From NCBI GenBank assembly GCA_030247725.1, contig JAOTRT010000005.1, forward strand, positions 97,233 through 161,232: a stretch of DNA of 64,000 bases, in the 5' to 3' direction. This DNA comes from Candidatus Nitricoxidireducens bremensis. GTDB lineage: Bacteria; Pseudomonadota; Gammaproteobacteria; Burkholderiales; Rhodocyclaceae. A program made the translations under genes and the position numbers. This document shows positions 1 through 9,079 of the stretch, piece after piece; positions within the stretch are counted from its first letter, which is position 1, and every line of letters begins with the position of its first letter. The notes under the pieces are model-generated. The model worked only from the letters and a program-made list of their open reading frames with translations, made no database searches and was not told the origin of the DNA.

Positions 1-2018
1 CCTTCCCCGAGACCGCCGTCTCCCGCGCCAACCTGCGCGAAGGCGTGCTGTGGGTCGTGGCCGAAGGTGCCGACCACGACGAAGTGCGCCAGGAAATGGC
101 TGAAGACTACGTCCGCATGGGCTGCGCCGAGGTCAAGAAGATGATGTCGCCGGCCGGCAATCCGGACAAGGCCCAATCCAAGCGCATCATGGTCGTCGGC
201 GGCGGCATGTCCGGCATGACGGCGGCCCTCGCCGCGGCCGATGCCGGCTACGAGGTCGTACTAGTCGAAAAGACCGGCAAGCTCGGCGGCTTCGCCAACA
301 ACATGCTCAAGCGTGTGCCCTTCAACGCCCCCCACGCCGAGGCCCAGCCCACCGGCGTCGAGGAACTGGCGGCCAAGGTCACCGGCAACGCCAAGATAAA
401 GCTGCACCTGAACTCGACCCTGACCGAAACCGCCGGCGCCCCCGGCCGCTTCGTCGCCAAGATCGCCCAGGAATCCGGGGCGGTGGCCGAGGAAACCGTC
501 GGCGCCATCGTCCAGGCCACCGGCTTCACCACCTACCCCCTCGACAAGCTGCCCGAACTGGGCGGCGGCCAGGCCAACGTCGTCGATCAGGCCGGCCTCG
601 AAGCCATGGCCAAGGCGGCCAACGGCGGTGCCATCAAGCGCGCCGACGGCAAGGAAGTGAAGTCTGTCGTCTTCGTCCAGTGCGCTGGCCAGCGCGGCTC
701 CGGCGGCAACGGCGACGGCAGCCATCTGGAGTACTGCTCCGGCCACTGCTGCGCCACCAGCATCAAGCAGGCCACCTACTTCAAGGACGCCAATCCGGAT
801 GTCGACACCGTCGTCATGTACCAGGACCTGCGCGTGCCGGGCATGGGCGAGGACTTCTACCGCAGCGCCCAGAAGAAGGGTGTCATCTTCACCAAGGCCA
901 AGGTCAACAAGGTCGCCGGTGGTGATGCCTGCAAGGTGGAGTTCAAGGACCTGATCCTCGACGAGGACACCGCCACCGATGCCGATCTGGTGGTGCTCGC
1001 CACCGGCCAGGTACCGGTCTCCGGCGTCAACCTCGACGAATGGACCACGACCGTCACCGCCGCGGAAAGCGGCGATGAGGCCGCCAAGGAGAAGAAGTCC
1101 GCGCTGCAGAAGATTTCCGTGCTCAACCTGAACTACCGTCAGGGCCCGGACATGCCGCAGTTCAAGTACGGCTTCGCCGACAGCCACTTCATCTGCTTCC
1201 CCTACGAAACGCGCCGCACCGGCATCTACGCCGCCGGCCCGACGCGCCGGCCGATGGACATGTTCCAGGCCCAGGAGGACGCCACCGGCGCCGCCATGAA
1301 GGCGATCCAGGCCGTCGAGAACGCCACCCGCGGTCGCGCCGCCCATCCGCGCGCCTGGGACCTGTCGTTCCCGAAGGCCCGCCTCGAAGGCTGCACCCAG
1401 TGCAAGCGCTGCACGGTGGAATGCCCCTTCGGCGCCATCGACGAGGACGAAAAGCGCTTCCCGGTGTTCAACGAGCAGCGCTGCCGCCGTTGCGGCACCT
1501 GCATGGGCGCCTGCCCGGTGCGCGTGATCTCCTTCGAGAACTACTCCTGCGACACCGTCGGCAGCCAGATCAAGGCGGTCAACATCCCCGACGAGTTCGA
1601 GGAGAAGCCGCGCATCTTGATCCTCGCCTGCGAGAACGACGCCTACCCGGCCCTCGACATGGCCGGCCTGCAGCGCCTGACCTACTCCGCCTATGTGCGC
1701 GCCATCCCGGTGCGCTGCCTCGGCTCGGTCAACACCATCTGGATCACCGACGCGCTGAACTCCGGCTACGACGGCGTGATGATGATGGGCTGCAAGAAGG
1801 GCGACGACTACCAGTGCCACTTCGTCAAGGGTTCCGAGATGGCCTACTACCGCATGAGCAAGATCGGCGACACGCTCAAGCAGTTGGGCCTGGAGCCGGA
1901 ACGCGTGCAGACCCAGGAAGTCGCCATCACCGACAACGCCAAGGTCGCCAAACTCATCGACGACTACGTCGCCCAGCTCAACGAGATGGGCCCGTCGCCG
2001 ATGAAGGGCTTCGGTTGA
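1..2018 (+). CDS. qmoB: QmoB-like HdrA-type flavo-iron-sulfur protein (5' end cut by window)
   Basis: The frame is open from base 3, so the start lies upstream; 671 residues are visible. The Rossmann FAD motif (VVGGGMSGMTAA) is near residue 65. Two [4Fe-4S] ferredoxin clusters follow at about residue 464 (CTQCKRCTVECP) and residue 497 (CRRCGTCMGACP). The C-terminal ~140 residues look like an MvhD/FrhD domain with conserved Cys (ILACEND, MGCKKGDDYQC). FAD + ferredoxin + MvhD is the QmoB arrangement, distinguishing it from QmoA. The Qmo complex links APS reductase to the quinone pool. HdrC- and HdrB-like genes follow within 20 bp, so this is one operon. aprBA and sat lie 11-17 kb away on the other strand. 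A soluble HdrA of another heterodisulfide-reductase-like complex is the alternative. Confidence 0.85.
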   Translation, partial: FPETAVSRANLREGVLWVVAEGADHDEVRQEMAEDYVRMGCAEVKKMMSPAGNPDKAQSKRIMVVGGGMSGMTAALAAADAGYEVVLVEKTGKLGGFANNMLKRVPFNAPHAEAQPTGVEELAAKVTGNAKIKLHLNSTLTETAGAPGRFVAKIAQESGAVAEETVGAIVQATGFTTYPLDKLPELGGGQANVVDQAGLEAMAKAANGGAIKRADGKEVKSVVFVQCAGQRGSGGNGDGSHLEYCSGHCCATSIKQATYFKDANPDVDTVVMYQDLRVPGMGEDFYRSAQKKGVIFTKAKVNKVAGGDACKVEFKDLILDEDTATDADLVVLATGQVPVSGVNLDEWTTTVTAAESGDEAAKEKKSALQKISVLNLNYRQGPDMPQFKYGFADSHFICFPYETRRTGIYAAGPTRRPMDMFQAQEDATGAAMKAIQAVENATRGRAAHPRAWDLSFPKARLEGCTQCKRCTVECPFGAIDEDEKRFPVFNEQRCRRCGTCMGACPVRVISFENYSCDTVGSQIKAVNIPDEFEEKPRILILACENDAYPALDMAGLQRLTYSAYVRAIPVRCLGSVNTIWITDALNSGYDGVMMMGCKKGDDYQCHFVKGSEMAYYRMSKIGDTLKQLGLEPERVQTQEVAITDNAKVAKLIDDYVAQLNEMGPSPMKGFG

Positions 2019-2037
2019 GAGCGAGGAGCGAACAGAC

Positions 2038-2658
2038 ATGAGCAACGCAAACCAACAAGCCGTGGCCAAGTACAAGAACAACTTCCTCAAGGAAGTCGAG
2101 GCCAACGTCGAGGAAGGCCACTGGGTCAAGATGTGCATGCAGTGCGGCGTCTGCGCCGGCTCCTGCCCGCTCGGTCCCCACTGGGAGCACTCGCCGCAGA
2201 AGATCTTCATGATGATCCGCGCCGGCAAGCGCGAGGAAGTGCTCGGCTCCGACTCGATGTGGATGTGCACCTCCTGCTACAACTGCATCGTGCGCTGCCC
2301 GCGCAAACTGCCGATCACCCACATCATGCACGGCCTGGCCAACTACTCGCACCGCCTCGGCCTCGCCCCCAAGGGCCAGCCGACGCGCGAAATCGCCAAG
2401 CTGTTCTGGGACAACCTGGTCAAGACCGGCCGCGTCAATGAGCTGAAGTTCTCCCTGGCCATGTACTTCAAGGACGGCTTCGGCCAGGGCGTCAAGAACG
2501 CCATGGCCATGCAGGGCATCGGCCTGGGCCTGATGAAGGCCGGCCGCCTGAACCCGATGGAAATCTTCGGCGGCCATGTCTGCAAGGACAAGAGCGGCGT
2601 GCAGAAGATGATCGCCAAGGCGCGCGAGATCGAAGATCGCCGCAAGAGCCTGGCCTGA
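2038..2658 (+). CDS. hdrC: HdrC-like iron-sulfur subunit (QmoC N-terminal equivalent)
   Basis: 206 residues with two CxxCxxxCP clusters (CMQCGVCAGSCP near residue 37 and CTSCYNCIVRCP near residue 77), the pattern of HdrC and of the N-terminal half of QmoC. No membrane segment is seen, so the cytochrome-b-like HdrE part of QmoC is absent. It starts 19 bp after qmoB, with a GAGGAG-type ribosome site upstream, and hdrB follows 14 bp later. It should pass electrons between QmoB and HdrB. Known from the family: HdrBC replaces QmoC in some sulfur-metabolising bacteria, notably Gram-positive sulfate reducers. That this happens here is inference from gene order. Confidence 0.82.
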   Translation: MSNANQQAVAKYKNNFLKEVEANVEEGHWVKMCMQCGVCAGSCPLGPHWEHSPQKIFMMIRAGKREEVLGSDSMWMCTSCYNCIVRCPRKLPITHIMHGLANYSHRLGLAPKGQPTREIAKLFWDNLVKTGRVNELKFSLAMYFKDGFGQGVKNAMAMQGIGLGLMKAGRLNPMEIFGGHVCKDKSGVQKMIAKAREIEDRRKSLA

Positions 2659-2672
2659 GAGGAGTTCCACGC

Positions 2673-3569
2673 ATGAGCAAGAAACAATACGCCTTCTACC
2701 CCGGCTGCTCCTCGCAGAAGGGTGCCTCGGCGGCCAACTACACCACGTCCATCGGCATGATGTGCGACAAGCTCGACATCCAGCTCAACGAGATCCCGGA
2801 CTGGAACTGCTGCGGCGCCTCCATCGGTTACGCCGAGGGCGGCGAACTGCCGCGCCTGGTGCTGTCGGCCCGCAACCTCGCCCTGGCCGAGCAGAACCTC
2901 GGCGGCCAGGACGTGGTCTCCGGCTGCCCGGCCTGCTGGCTGGCCACCCGCGAGAGCGTCGAGCGCCTGCACGAGTCCCAGAGCCTGCTGGCCGAAGCCA
3001 ACGAAGCCCTCAAGGAAGCCGGCCTGGTGCTGAAGAACGAAACCAAGGCCCGCCACATGGTCGAGGTGCTGGTCGAGGACATCGGCTTCGAAGGCCTCAA
3101 AAAGCCCGTGGTCAAGCCCCTCGGCGACCTCAAGTTCGCCGGCTACGTCGGCTGCCAGACCAACCGCCCCTTCGGCATCGCCGGCGAGTCCTTCGAGAAC
3201 CCGGTGTACCTCGATAAGATGGTCGAGGCCGTCGGCGCCGAAGCCGTCAAGTACGATCAGAAGGTCACCTGCTGCGGCGGCGCCCTGGCCTTCTCCGAGC
3301 CGGACAAGTCCCAGAAGCAGATCCGCGACATCGTCGAGTCGGCCTACGACCACGGCGCCGACATGATCGTCACGCCCTGCCAGCTGTGCCAGGCCAACGT
3401 GGAGATCTACCAGTCCGAAATCAACAAGAAGCAGGGCACCAAGTTCAACATGCCGGTGGTTTACTACTCGCAGTTGCTCACCGTGGCCTACGGCGGTAGC
3501 GCCAAGGACGCCGGCCTCGACGGCCAGCTGATCCGCGCCGACAAGCTCGAACAGATCGCTTCCAAGTAA
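2673..3569 (+). CDS. hdrB: HdrB-like heterodisulfide reductase subunit B
   Basis: 298 residues with the two CCG-domain signatures of HdrB: CCGASIGY near residue 49 and CCGGALAF near residue 197, each with partner cysteines (YPGCSS; SGCPAC; TPCQLCQ). In HdrB these bind noncubane iron-sulfur clusters. A good Shine-Dalgarno (GAGGAG) precedes the ATG. It is the last gene of the qmoB-hdrC-hdrB operon and a strong intrinsic terminator lies 45 bp after the stop. With HdrC it probably forms the terminal module of an apr-linked Qmo complex. The natural disulfide or quinone-side partner cannot be read from the sequence. Confidence 0.82.
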   Translation: MSKKQYAFYPGCSSQKGASAANYTTSIGMMCDKLDIQLNEIPDWNCCGASIGYAEGGELPRLVLSARNLALAEQNLGGQDVVSGCPACWLATRESVERLHESQSLLAEANEALKEAGLVLKNETKARHMVEVLVEDIGFEGLKKPVVKPLGDLKFAGYVGCQTNRPFGIAGESFENPVYLDKMVEAVGAEAVKYDQKVTCCGGALAFSEPDKSQKQIRDIVESAYDHGADMIVTPCQLCQANVEIYQSEINKKQGTKFNMPVVYYSQLLTVAYGGSAKDAGLDGQLIRADKLEQIASK

Positions 3570-3613
3570 GGCGACGCCAGACGCATCAATAAAAGCATTC
3601 GCTCAGGGAATCA

Positions 3614-3643
3614 AAAGGCCGGTTGCACACCGGCCTTTTTTTT
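3614..3643 (+). terminator. Rho-independent terminator after hdrB
   Basis: AAAGGCCGG and CCGGCCTTT form a 9-bp stem around a 7-nt loop and run straight into a row of eight T. It closes the qmo/hdr operon. Confidence 0.88.
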
Positions 3644-3699
3644 CGGTAACGTGGAACTGCGGCACCACGCCGCCACGAAAAAACCGACAGGAGGAGACC

Positions 3700-4290
3700 A
3701 TGGAACGCGCCGTTTACAAGCCCCTCGGATTCCGCCGGCTCAAGGCCGGAGCGAGCTACCACCAACCCAGCACCTACAAGCCCGTGCAGGCGGATTCCCC
3801 CGCCATCGAGGTGATGACCGACCTGCAGCAGGTGTCCGCCGCCACCACCACGGCTGACGCCCCCCTCTCCCAGGCGACCCAGATCATGGTGTCGCGCGGT
3901 GTGCGCCTGTTGCTGGTGACCAATGCGGCCGGCGAGATTCTCGGCCTCATCACCGCCCGCGACACCATGGGCGAGCGCCCCATCAAGATGATCCAGGAGC
4001 ACGGCGGCAAGCACGGCGACCTCAAGGTGCGCGACTGCATGACGCCCATCGAGAACATTGAGGTGCTGTCGATGGCGGATGTGCTGCGCTCCGAAGTCGG
4101 CCACATCGTCGCCACCCTGAAGGCGGTGGGACGCCAGCACGCCATGGTGGTGGATACGAACGCCGCCGGCGACGAATCCATCCGCGGCATCTTCTCCATC
4201 ACCCAGATCGGCCGCCAGATGGGCGTGCCGCTCCAGGCCTTCGAGGTCGCCAAGACTTTCGCCGAGATCGAGGCGGCGCTGGCCGCCTGA
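3700..4290 (+). CDS. CBS-domain pair protein
   Basis: 196 residues preceded by a strong ribosome site (AGGAGGAG, 5 bp before the ATG). After a ~35-residue N-terminal tail there are two CBS motifs: roughly residues 38-95 (VMTDLQQVSAATTT ... LGLITARD) and 110-175 (DCMTPIENIEVLSM ... GIFSITQIGRQ). There is no fused enzyme, channel or DNA-binding domain. Stand-alone CBS pairs usually bind adenosine nucleotides and regulate a partner. It stands alone between the hdrB terminator and the convergent cbbO/norD gene, so a link to APS or AMP metabolism is conceivable but only inferred. Confidence 0.8.
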   Translation: MERAVYKPLGFRRLKAGASYHQPSTYKPVQADSPAIEVMTDLQQVSAATTTADAPLSQATQIMVSRGVRLLLVTNAAGEILGLITARDTMGERPIKMIQEHGGKHGDLKVRDCMTPIENIEVLSMADVLRSEVGHIVATLKAVGRQHAMVVDTNAAGDESIRGIFSITQIGRQMGVPLQAFEVAKTFAEIEAALAA

Positions 4291-4314
4291 ACCCTTCCCG
4301 CCTGGCCGCCGACT

Positions 4315-6387
4315 TCAGGCGGCCGTCAGCCGGCGGTAGATGTCCGCCAGCTTGAAGGGCAACCGCTCCACATCGGCGACCACGGTGTAGTTGGCCGGGC
4401 CGTACATGTGCTTCAGGTAGTCGGCGCCCTGGCGGTCGATGGTGATGCAGTAGCTGCGGATGCCCTTCTGGTGGGCTTCCTGCAGGGCTCGGCGGGTATC
4501 CTCGACGCCGTAATGGCCGCGGTATTCGTCGCCGAAGTCGTCTGGCCGGCCGTCGGACAGGGTCACCAGCAGCTTGTGGCGGGCCGGCTGGGCAACCAGC
4601 AGGCCCGTCAGATGGCGGATGGCGACGCCCATGCGCGTGTAGTCCTTGGCTTCGATGGCGGCGATGCGCGCGCGCACCGCCGCGTCGTAGGCATCCTTGA
4701 AGGCCTTGACGCGATAGATGTCGCAGCGCGTCCGCGTCCAGCCCGAGAAGCCGTAGATCGCGTAGGCGTCGCCGAGCATCTCCAGCGCCTCGCAGAGCAT
4801 CACCAGGGCCTCCCGCTCGGCGTCGTTCACCCAGCCCTTGGTGGAACCGCTCATGTCCACCATGAACATGGCGGCCAGGGAACGCTGGTTGCGCAGGCGC
4901 CGCGCGAACAGCCGTGCCGAGGGCTCGCGCCCGCCGCGCCGGTCGGCTACGGCTTCCACCAGCGCATCGACGTCGATGTCGTCGCCGTCCGGCTGGCGGC
5001 CCATGACGCGGTCCTCGCCGAGCAGGGCCTCGAATCGCCGGCGGATCTGGGCGATCAGCGGCGCACGGCGCGTCCTCACTTCGGCCACGTAGGCATCGTC
5101 GTCGCCGCCCAGGCTGTGTTCGACGACATGGCACCAGCCGCGCCGATAGGCTCGGCGGTGGTAGTCCCATTCGTCGTAGCGGATGGCCTCCGGATTCTCG
5201 CCGGCCAGGGTCGTCCCGGCTTCCCGGCGGTCGGTCGGCTGCCAACTCCCCGGACCCGCCGGCGTCAGGACCTCCGGCGGCAACTCGCCGAGGTCCTGGA
5301 CGAGGGATTGGACGGCAGCCTGGGCCTCGGGCGGTAGCGTAACCACATCGCCCTCGATGCGGAATTCCAGCGTCACCCCGTCCGCCGCCGGAGCGACCGT
5401 CAGCGCCGGCTCGCTCTCGGCGGGGCGGCCGGCAGCGCCGCGCAGGGCACCCAGCGCCTTGCGCAACACCCGTGTCTCGCGGGCGATGCGCTCGTCCCGC
5501 ATGCGCAGGGCCGCTTCCGGATCGAGGGTACCGCTCTGAATCAGCAGCGGCGGCTCGGCCCCCGACTCCATGCAGTCGGCAAGACAGGCGAGGGAATCGG
5601 CCACCGTGGCGTCCGCCACCGAGAGCCGCCCGATCATGGGCGCCAGAATCGTCGGCCAGTCGCCGCGCTGGGCCGCCAGCTCGGCGCCCAGACCGGGCAG
5701 ATCGCGCCCGACGCAAGCCTCCAGGCGCACCGCTTCCAGCAGCGATAGCCAGGCGATGGCGCGGGGGCGCTCGGTCCAGCGGGCGAGGGCGGCCGGCAGG
5801 TCGGCGGCGAAGGTGCCGTAACGGGTCTGGGCCCAAAGCATGACGGCGGTCGCCTTGTAAAGGCGCCGATTGGCCACGATGTCCGGCAGGCCGCCCAGGG
5901 TCTTCGGCAGGAAGATGGTTTCGGTATCGGTCCAGGCTGCGCTGCCGGCCCGCAGCGCCAGGGGCCGACCGGAGAGGCCCTGCACGAAGCGGCCGAGGCG
6001 GACCTCGACCTCCTCGAAGGCCGCCGGCCGCGCCCCCTGGGCGGCGGCGCGGAAGCCATCGACGTCGCGCAAGCGCTCCATGGCGGGGCGCAGGCCGTGC
6101 TTGTCGTAGGCGTCGAGCCCCGCCAGCACCCAGGACTCGAAGCCGGCGTCGCCGAGCTTGTCCAGGACCTCCGGCGCCAGGGACGCGATCAAATGGCCGA
6201 TCTCGGCATAGGTCTGGGCGGCGACGCCCGCCCAGTGGAGCACCAGCTCCTGACGGAGCCGCGGCAGGGGCTCCAACTGGGCGGCGAGACGGCCGATGGA
6301 TCGATGGGAAGGCGAAGCGAAGAGCAGCGCATCGAGCCGTTCCTCCAGCTCGTGCTCCAGCAGGTGCCGGCCGGTCGTCTCGGTCAT
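4315..6387 (-). CDS. cbbO: CbbO/NorD-type von Willebrand factor A protein
   Basis: 690 residues. The C-terminal third is a VWA domain with a complete MIDAS start DMSGS (Asp511) and a later SDGRPDD segment. The long N-terminal part matches the helical layout of CbbO/NorD. It is downstream of a CbbQ/NorQ-type AAA+ gene (25 bp gap), the usual two-gene order. These pairs act as motor and adaptor remodelling RuBisCO (CbbQO) or maturing nitric oxide reductase (NorQD). Neither RuBisCO nor norCB is in the window, so the client is unknown and the symbol is provisional. RuBisCO is favoured only because the other genes suggest a sulfur chemolithotroph. Confidence 0.8.
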   Translation of the reverse strand: MTETTGRHLLEHELEERLDALLFASPSHRSIGRLAAQLEPLPRLRQELVLHWAGVAAQTYAEIGHLIASLAPEVLDKLGDAGFESWVLAGLDAYDKHGLRPAMERLRDVDGFRAAAQGARPAAFEEVEVRLGRFVQGLSGRPLALRAGSAAWTDTETIFLPKTLGGLPDIVANRRLYKATAVMLWAQTRYGTFAADLPAALARWTERPRAIAWLSLLEAVRLEACVGRDLPGLGAELAAQRGDWPTILAPMIGRLSVADATVADSLACLADCMESGAEPPLLIQSGTLDPEAALRMRDERIARETRVLRKALGALRGAAGRPAESEPALTVAPAADGVTLEFRIEGDVVTLPPEAQAAVQSLVQDLGELPPEVLTPAGPGSWQPTDRREAGTTLAGENPEAIRYDEWDYHRRAYRRGWCHVVEHSLGGDDDAYVAEVRTRRAPLIAQIRRRFEALLGEDRVMGRQPDGDDIDVDALVEAVADRRGGREPSARLFARRLRNQRSLAAMFMVDMSGSTKGWVNDAEREALVMLCEALEMLGDAYAIYGFSGWTRTRCDIYRVKAFKDAYDAAVRARIAAIEAKDYTRMGVAIRHLTGLLVAQPARHKLLVTLSDGRPDDFGDEYRGHYGVEDTRRALQEAHQKGIRSYCITIDRQGADYLKHMYGPANYTVVADVERLPFKLADIYRRLTAA

Positions 6388-6412
6388 GGCCGTCGCGCCG
6401 GGAACCGGGTGT

Positions 6413-7228
6413 TTAGAACACCGCCCGGACGAGGTCGCCGAGGGTGTCCGTCATGTCCGGGTCGTCGGTCAGCGCCCGGGCGATGGCGGCCACCGACGCC
6501 GCCTCCGCGGCGATGCCGGCGGCAGCGAGCTGGGCCGCATGCACCAGCAGACGGGTGCTGGCGCCCTCGTCGAGTCCCTGGCCCTTGAGGTTGCGTGTCA
6601 GGCCGCCGAGCTTGACCAGCTTGCGCGCCAACTCCATATCGACACCGCCCTCGGCGGCGACGATGACGGCCTCCTCTTCGGCGTCGGGATAGTCGAATTC
6701 GAGGGCGACGAAGCGCTGGCGCGTGCTCGGCTTGATTTCCTTGAGCACGCTCTGGTAGCCCGGGTTGTAGGAGATGACCAGCATGAAATCGGCCGGCGCC
6801 GGCACCAGTTCGCCGCGCTTCTCGATGGACAGCATGCGGCGGGCGTCGGCCAGCGGGTGGATTACCACCGTCGTATCCTTGCGCGCCTCGACGATCTCGT
6901 CCAGGTAGCAGATGGCGCCGGCGCGCACGGCGGCGGCCAGCGGGCCGTCGACCCAGACGGTGTCGTTGCCGACGATCAGGTAGCGGCCCACCAGATCGGA
7001 CGTGGTCAGGTCGTCGTGGCAGGCGACGGTGACCAGGGGCCGCTGCAGGCGCCAGGCCATGTATTCGACGAAGCGCGTCTTGCCGCAGCCGGTCGGGCCC
7101 TTGAGCAGCACCGGCAGGCGCCTGCGCCAGGCGGCCTCGAACAGCGGCACCTCGTCGGCGACGGGATGGTAATAGGGCTCCGCGTCGATGCGGGCGGGCT
7201 GGGGCGAAAGGCTGTCGTACCGATCCAT
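6413..7228 (-). CDS. cbbQ: CbbQ/NorQ-type MoxR AAA+ ATPase
   Basis: 271 residues from the ATG at 7228. Walker A is GPTGCGKT at residues 44-51, the Walker B-like segment is [10 protein letters not shown] near residue 108, and the [15 protein letters not shown] stretch is typical of CbbQ/NorQ. An upstream ATG at 7330 would add 34 residues rich in Pro/Arg that do not look like the family, so 7228 is preferred although its ribosome site is weak. It forms an operon with the VWA partner and is divergent from the ThDP-enzyme gene (219 bp between them). Function as an activase is known for the family; the client is not determinable here. Confidence 0.83.
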   Translation of the reverse strand: MDRYDSLSPQPARIDAEPYYHPVADEVPLFEAAWRRRLPVLLKGPTGCGKTRFVEYMAWRLQRPLVTVACHDDLTTSDLVGRYLIVGNDTVWVDGPLAAAVRAGAICYLDEIVEARKDTTVVIHPLADARRMLSIEKRGELVPAPADFMLVISYNPGYQSVLKEIKPSTRQRFVALEFDYPDAEEEAVIVAAEGGVDMELARKLVKLGGLTRNLKGQGLDEGASTRLLVHAAQLAAAGIAAEAASVAAIARALTDDPDMTDTLGDLVRAVF

Positions 7229-7447
7229 GGGGCTATCAACCAGGCTGAAAGCGAATTTAGGGGGCCACACCGCGCAATCTATCCGAAAGCGGCCGGGCCG
7301 TGGCCTCGGAGGCACAGGAAGGCCCCGCAACCGCCCCTTCGTGGGTATTTCGCTGCGGCCCGGCTTGTGCTCAAATCCCGCGTCTCGCCATTACCGCCCG
7401 GCGCCAGGCGCCGCGAAAATGCACCACCCCGGAGTCGATAGGATCAA

Positions 7448-9079
7448 ATGAAGATTGCCGTCAGCGAACTGATCGTCAGATTCATGGAGCGCCTGGGCAT
7501 CGGCCAGGTCTTCGGCATGCCGGGCGCCCATATCCTGCCGGTCTACGACCGCCTCTACGACTCGCCGATCAAGAGCGTCCTGGTCAAGCACGAGCAGGGT
7601 GCATCCTTCATGGCCTGCGGCTATACGCGGGCGTCCGGGAGGATTTCCGCCTGCATCGCCACGGCCGGCCCCGGCGCCACCAACCTGATCACCGGCATCG
7701 CCAATGCGTACGCCGAGAAGCTGCCGATCCTGATCGTCACCGGCGAGACGTCGACCTTCATTTTCGGCAAGGGCGGCCTGCAGGAAAGCTCGGGCGAGGG
7801 CGGCACCATCGACCAGGTCGCCCTTTTTCGTGACATCACCCGCTACCGGAAGTCCGTCGAACGCACCGATTATCTGGCCCAGGTCTTGAAGCAGGCCGCG
7901 AAGGTTCTACGAGACTCCAGCACCGGGCCGGTGCTGCTCAGCATCCCCTACAACGTCCAGAAGGAACTGGTCGAGGAGAGCATCCTCGACGATATTCCTT
8001 GCGCAGGCAACGTGCAGCCGGTCTGCAGTCGCTATGCGGCGGCGGCCGACCTGGCCCGCATGATCGTGACGGCGCAACATCCGGTCATCGTCGCCGGCCA
8101 TGGCTGTTTTCTTTCCGCGGCCCAGGATGTCCTGCAGCGTTTGAGTACGCAGCGCAACCTGCCAGTCGCCACCACGCTCAAGGCGAAGGGACTGGTGGAC
8201 GAGAGCTCTCCGCTCGCCCTCGGCTGCCTGGGCGTCACCTCCGACGGTAGAGCCTTCCGCCATATCGTCGACCATGCCGACCTGGTGATCTTCCTCGGCG
8301 CCGGCTTCAACGAGCGCACCAGCTATCTCTGGGATGCCCGTCTGTTGGCCGGCAAGCGGGTCGTCCAGGTCGACCACGACGACAGCCAGCTCGAAAAGGT
8401 TTTCAAGGCCGACCTCGCCATCCGCGGCGACATCCGCGCGGTGCTGGAAGGCGTGCTGCAGTCCCTCGATGGCGGCGGGAGCGGCTGCATCCCGTCGCTG
8501 CCACCGCGGGCGCCCGCGGAAGTGCTGCCGCACTTCACCGTGATCGCGCGCTTCTTTGCCGGACTCGTCGCCCATTTCCCGCAGGGCACGCAGATCTTCG
8601 ACGACAACATCATCCTCGCGCAGACCTATCTGAAGGCCTCGCCGCAGCACCGCTACTACCCGAACACCGGCATCTCCTCGCTCGGCTACGCCATTCCCGC
8701 CGCCATCGGCGCCCGCTGCATCGAAGATGTGCCGACCTTCGCCATCCTCGGCGACGGCGGCTTCCAGATGTGCTGCATGGAACTCATGACCGCGGTGAAT
8801 TACGGCCTGCCCCTCAACGTCGTCATGATCAACAACGGCACCCTCGGGCTGATCCGCAAGAACCAGTTCCAGCTCTACCAGGAGCGCTACATCGACTGCG
8901 ACTTCGTCAACCCGGACTACGCCCTGCTCGCCCGCTCTTTCGGCATCGGCCATTGGCGCATCGAGACGGGCGACGACGTGGACCGGCTGTTCACCGAGGC
9001 CGACCTCGCCGCCGGCATCAACCTCATCGAGATCGCCTGGGACAAGAATGTCTTCCCCGCCTACAAAGTCGATCGCTGA
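7448..9079 (+). CDS. ThDP-dependent acetolactate-synthase-like enzyme in glycan cluster
   Basis: 543 residues with all three ThDP-enzyme domains. The catalytic Glu is Glu49 in VKHEQGASF. The ThDP/Mg motif starts GDGG at residue 435 and ends in NNG near 462. It is shorter than IlvB (about 570-590), and no IlvN small subunit is nearby. It is the first gene of a tight run with a GT-A-like protein, a CapK-like ligase, a sugar epimerase and a sugar dehydrogenase. This suggests two-carbon transfer onto a nucleotide sugar, as in the YerE (yersiniose A) group of AHAS-like flavoenzymes, rather than branched-chain amino acid synthesis. That substrate assignment is inference; sulfopyruvate- or benzoylformate-type decarboxylases remain possible. 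Confidence 0.72.
   Translation: MKIAVSELIVRFMERLGIGQVFGMPGAHILPVYDRLYDSPIKSVLVKHEQGASFMACGYTRASGRISACIATAGPGATNLITGIANAYAEKLPILIVTGETSTFIFGKGGLQESSGEGGTIDQVALFRDITRYRKSVERTDYLAQVLKQAAKVLRDSSTGPVLLSIPYNVQKELVEESILDDIPCAGNVQPVCSRYAAAADLARMIVTAQHPVIVAGHGCFLSAAQDVLQRLSTQRNLPVATTLKAKGLVDESSPLALGCLGVTSDGRAFRHIVDHADLVIFLGAGFNERTSYLWDARLLAGKRVVQVDHDDSQLEKVFKADLAIRGDIRAVLEGVLQSLDGGGSGCIPSLPPRAPAEVLPHFTVIARFFAGLVAHFPQGTQIFDDNIILAQTYLKASPQHRYYPNTGISSLGYAIPAAIGARCIEDVPTFAILGDGGFQMCCMELMTAVNYGLPLNVVMINNGTLGLIRKNQFQLYQERYIDCDFVNPDYALLARSFGIGHWRIETGDDVDRLFTEADLAAGINLIEIAWDKNVFPAYKVDR

Noticed and set aside
261..2270. A 669-codon open frame on the minus strand
   Set aside because: It is antisense to qmoB, which has clear FAD and Fe-S motifs. 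The product is low-complexity Gly/Ala/Val/His-rich text typical of the reverse frame of GC-rich genes.
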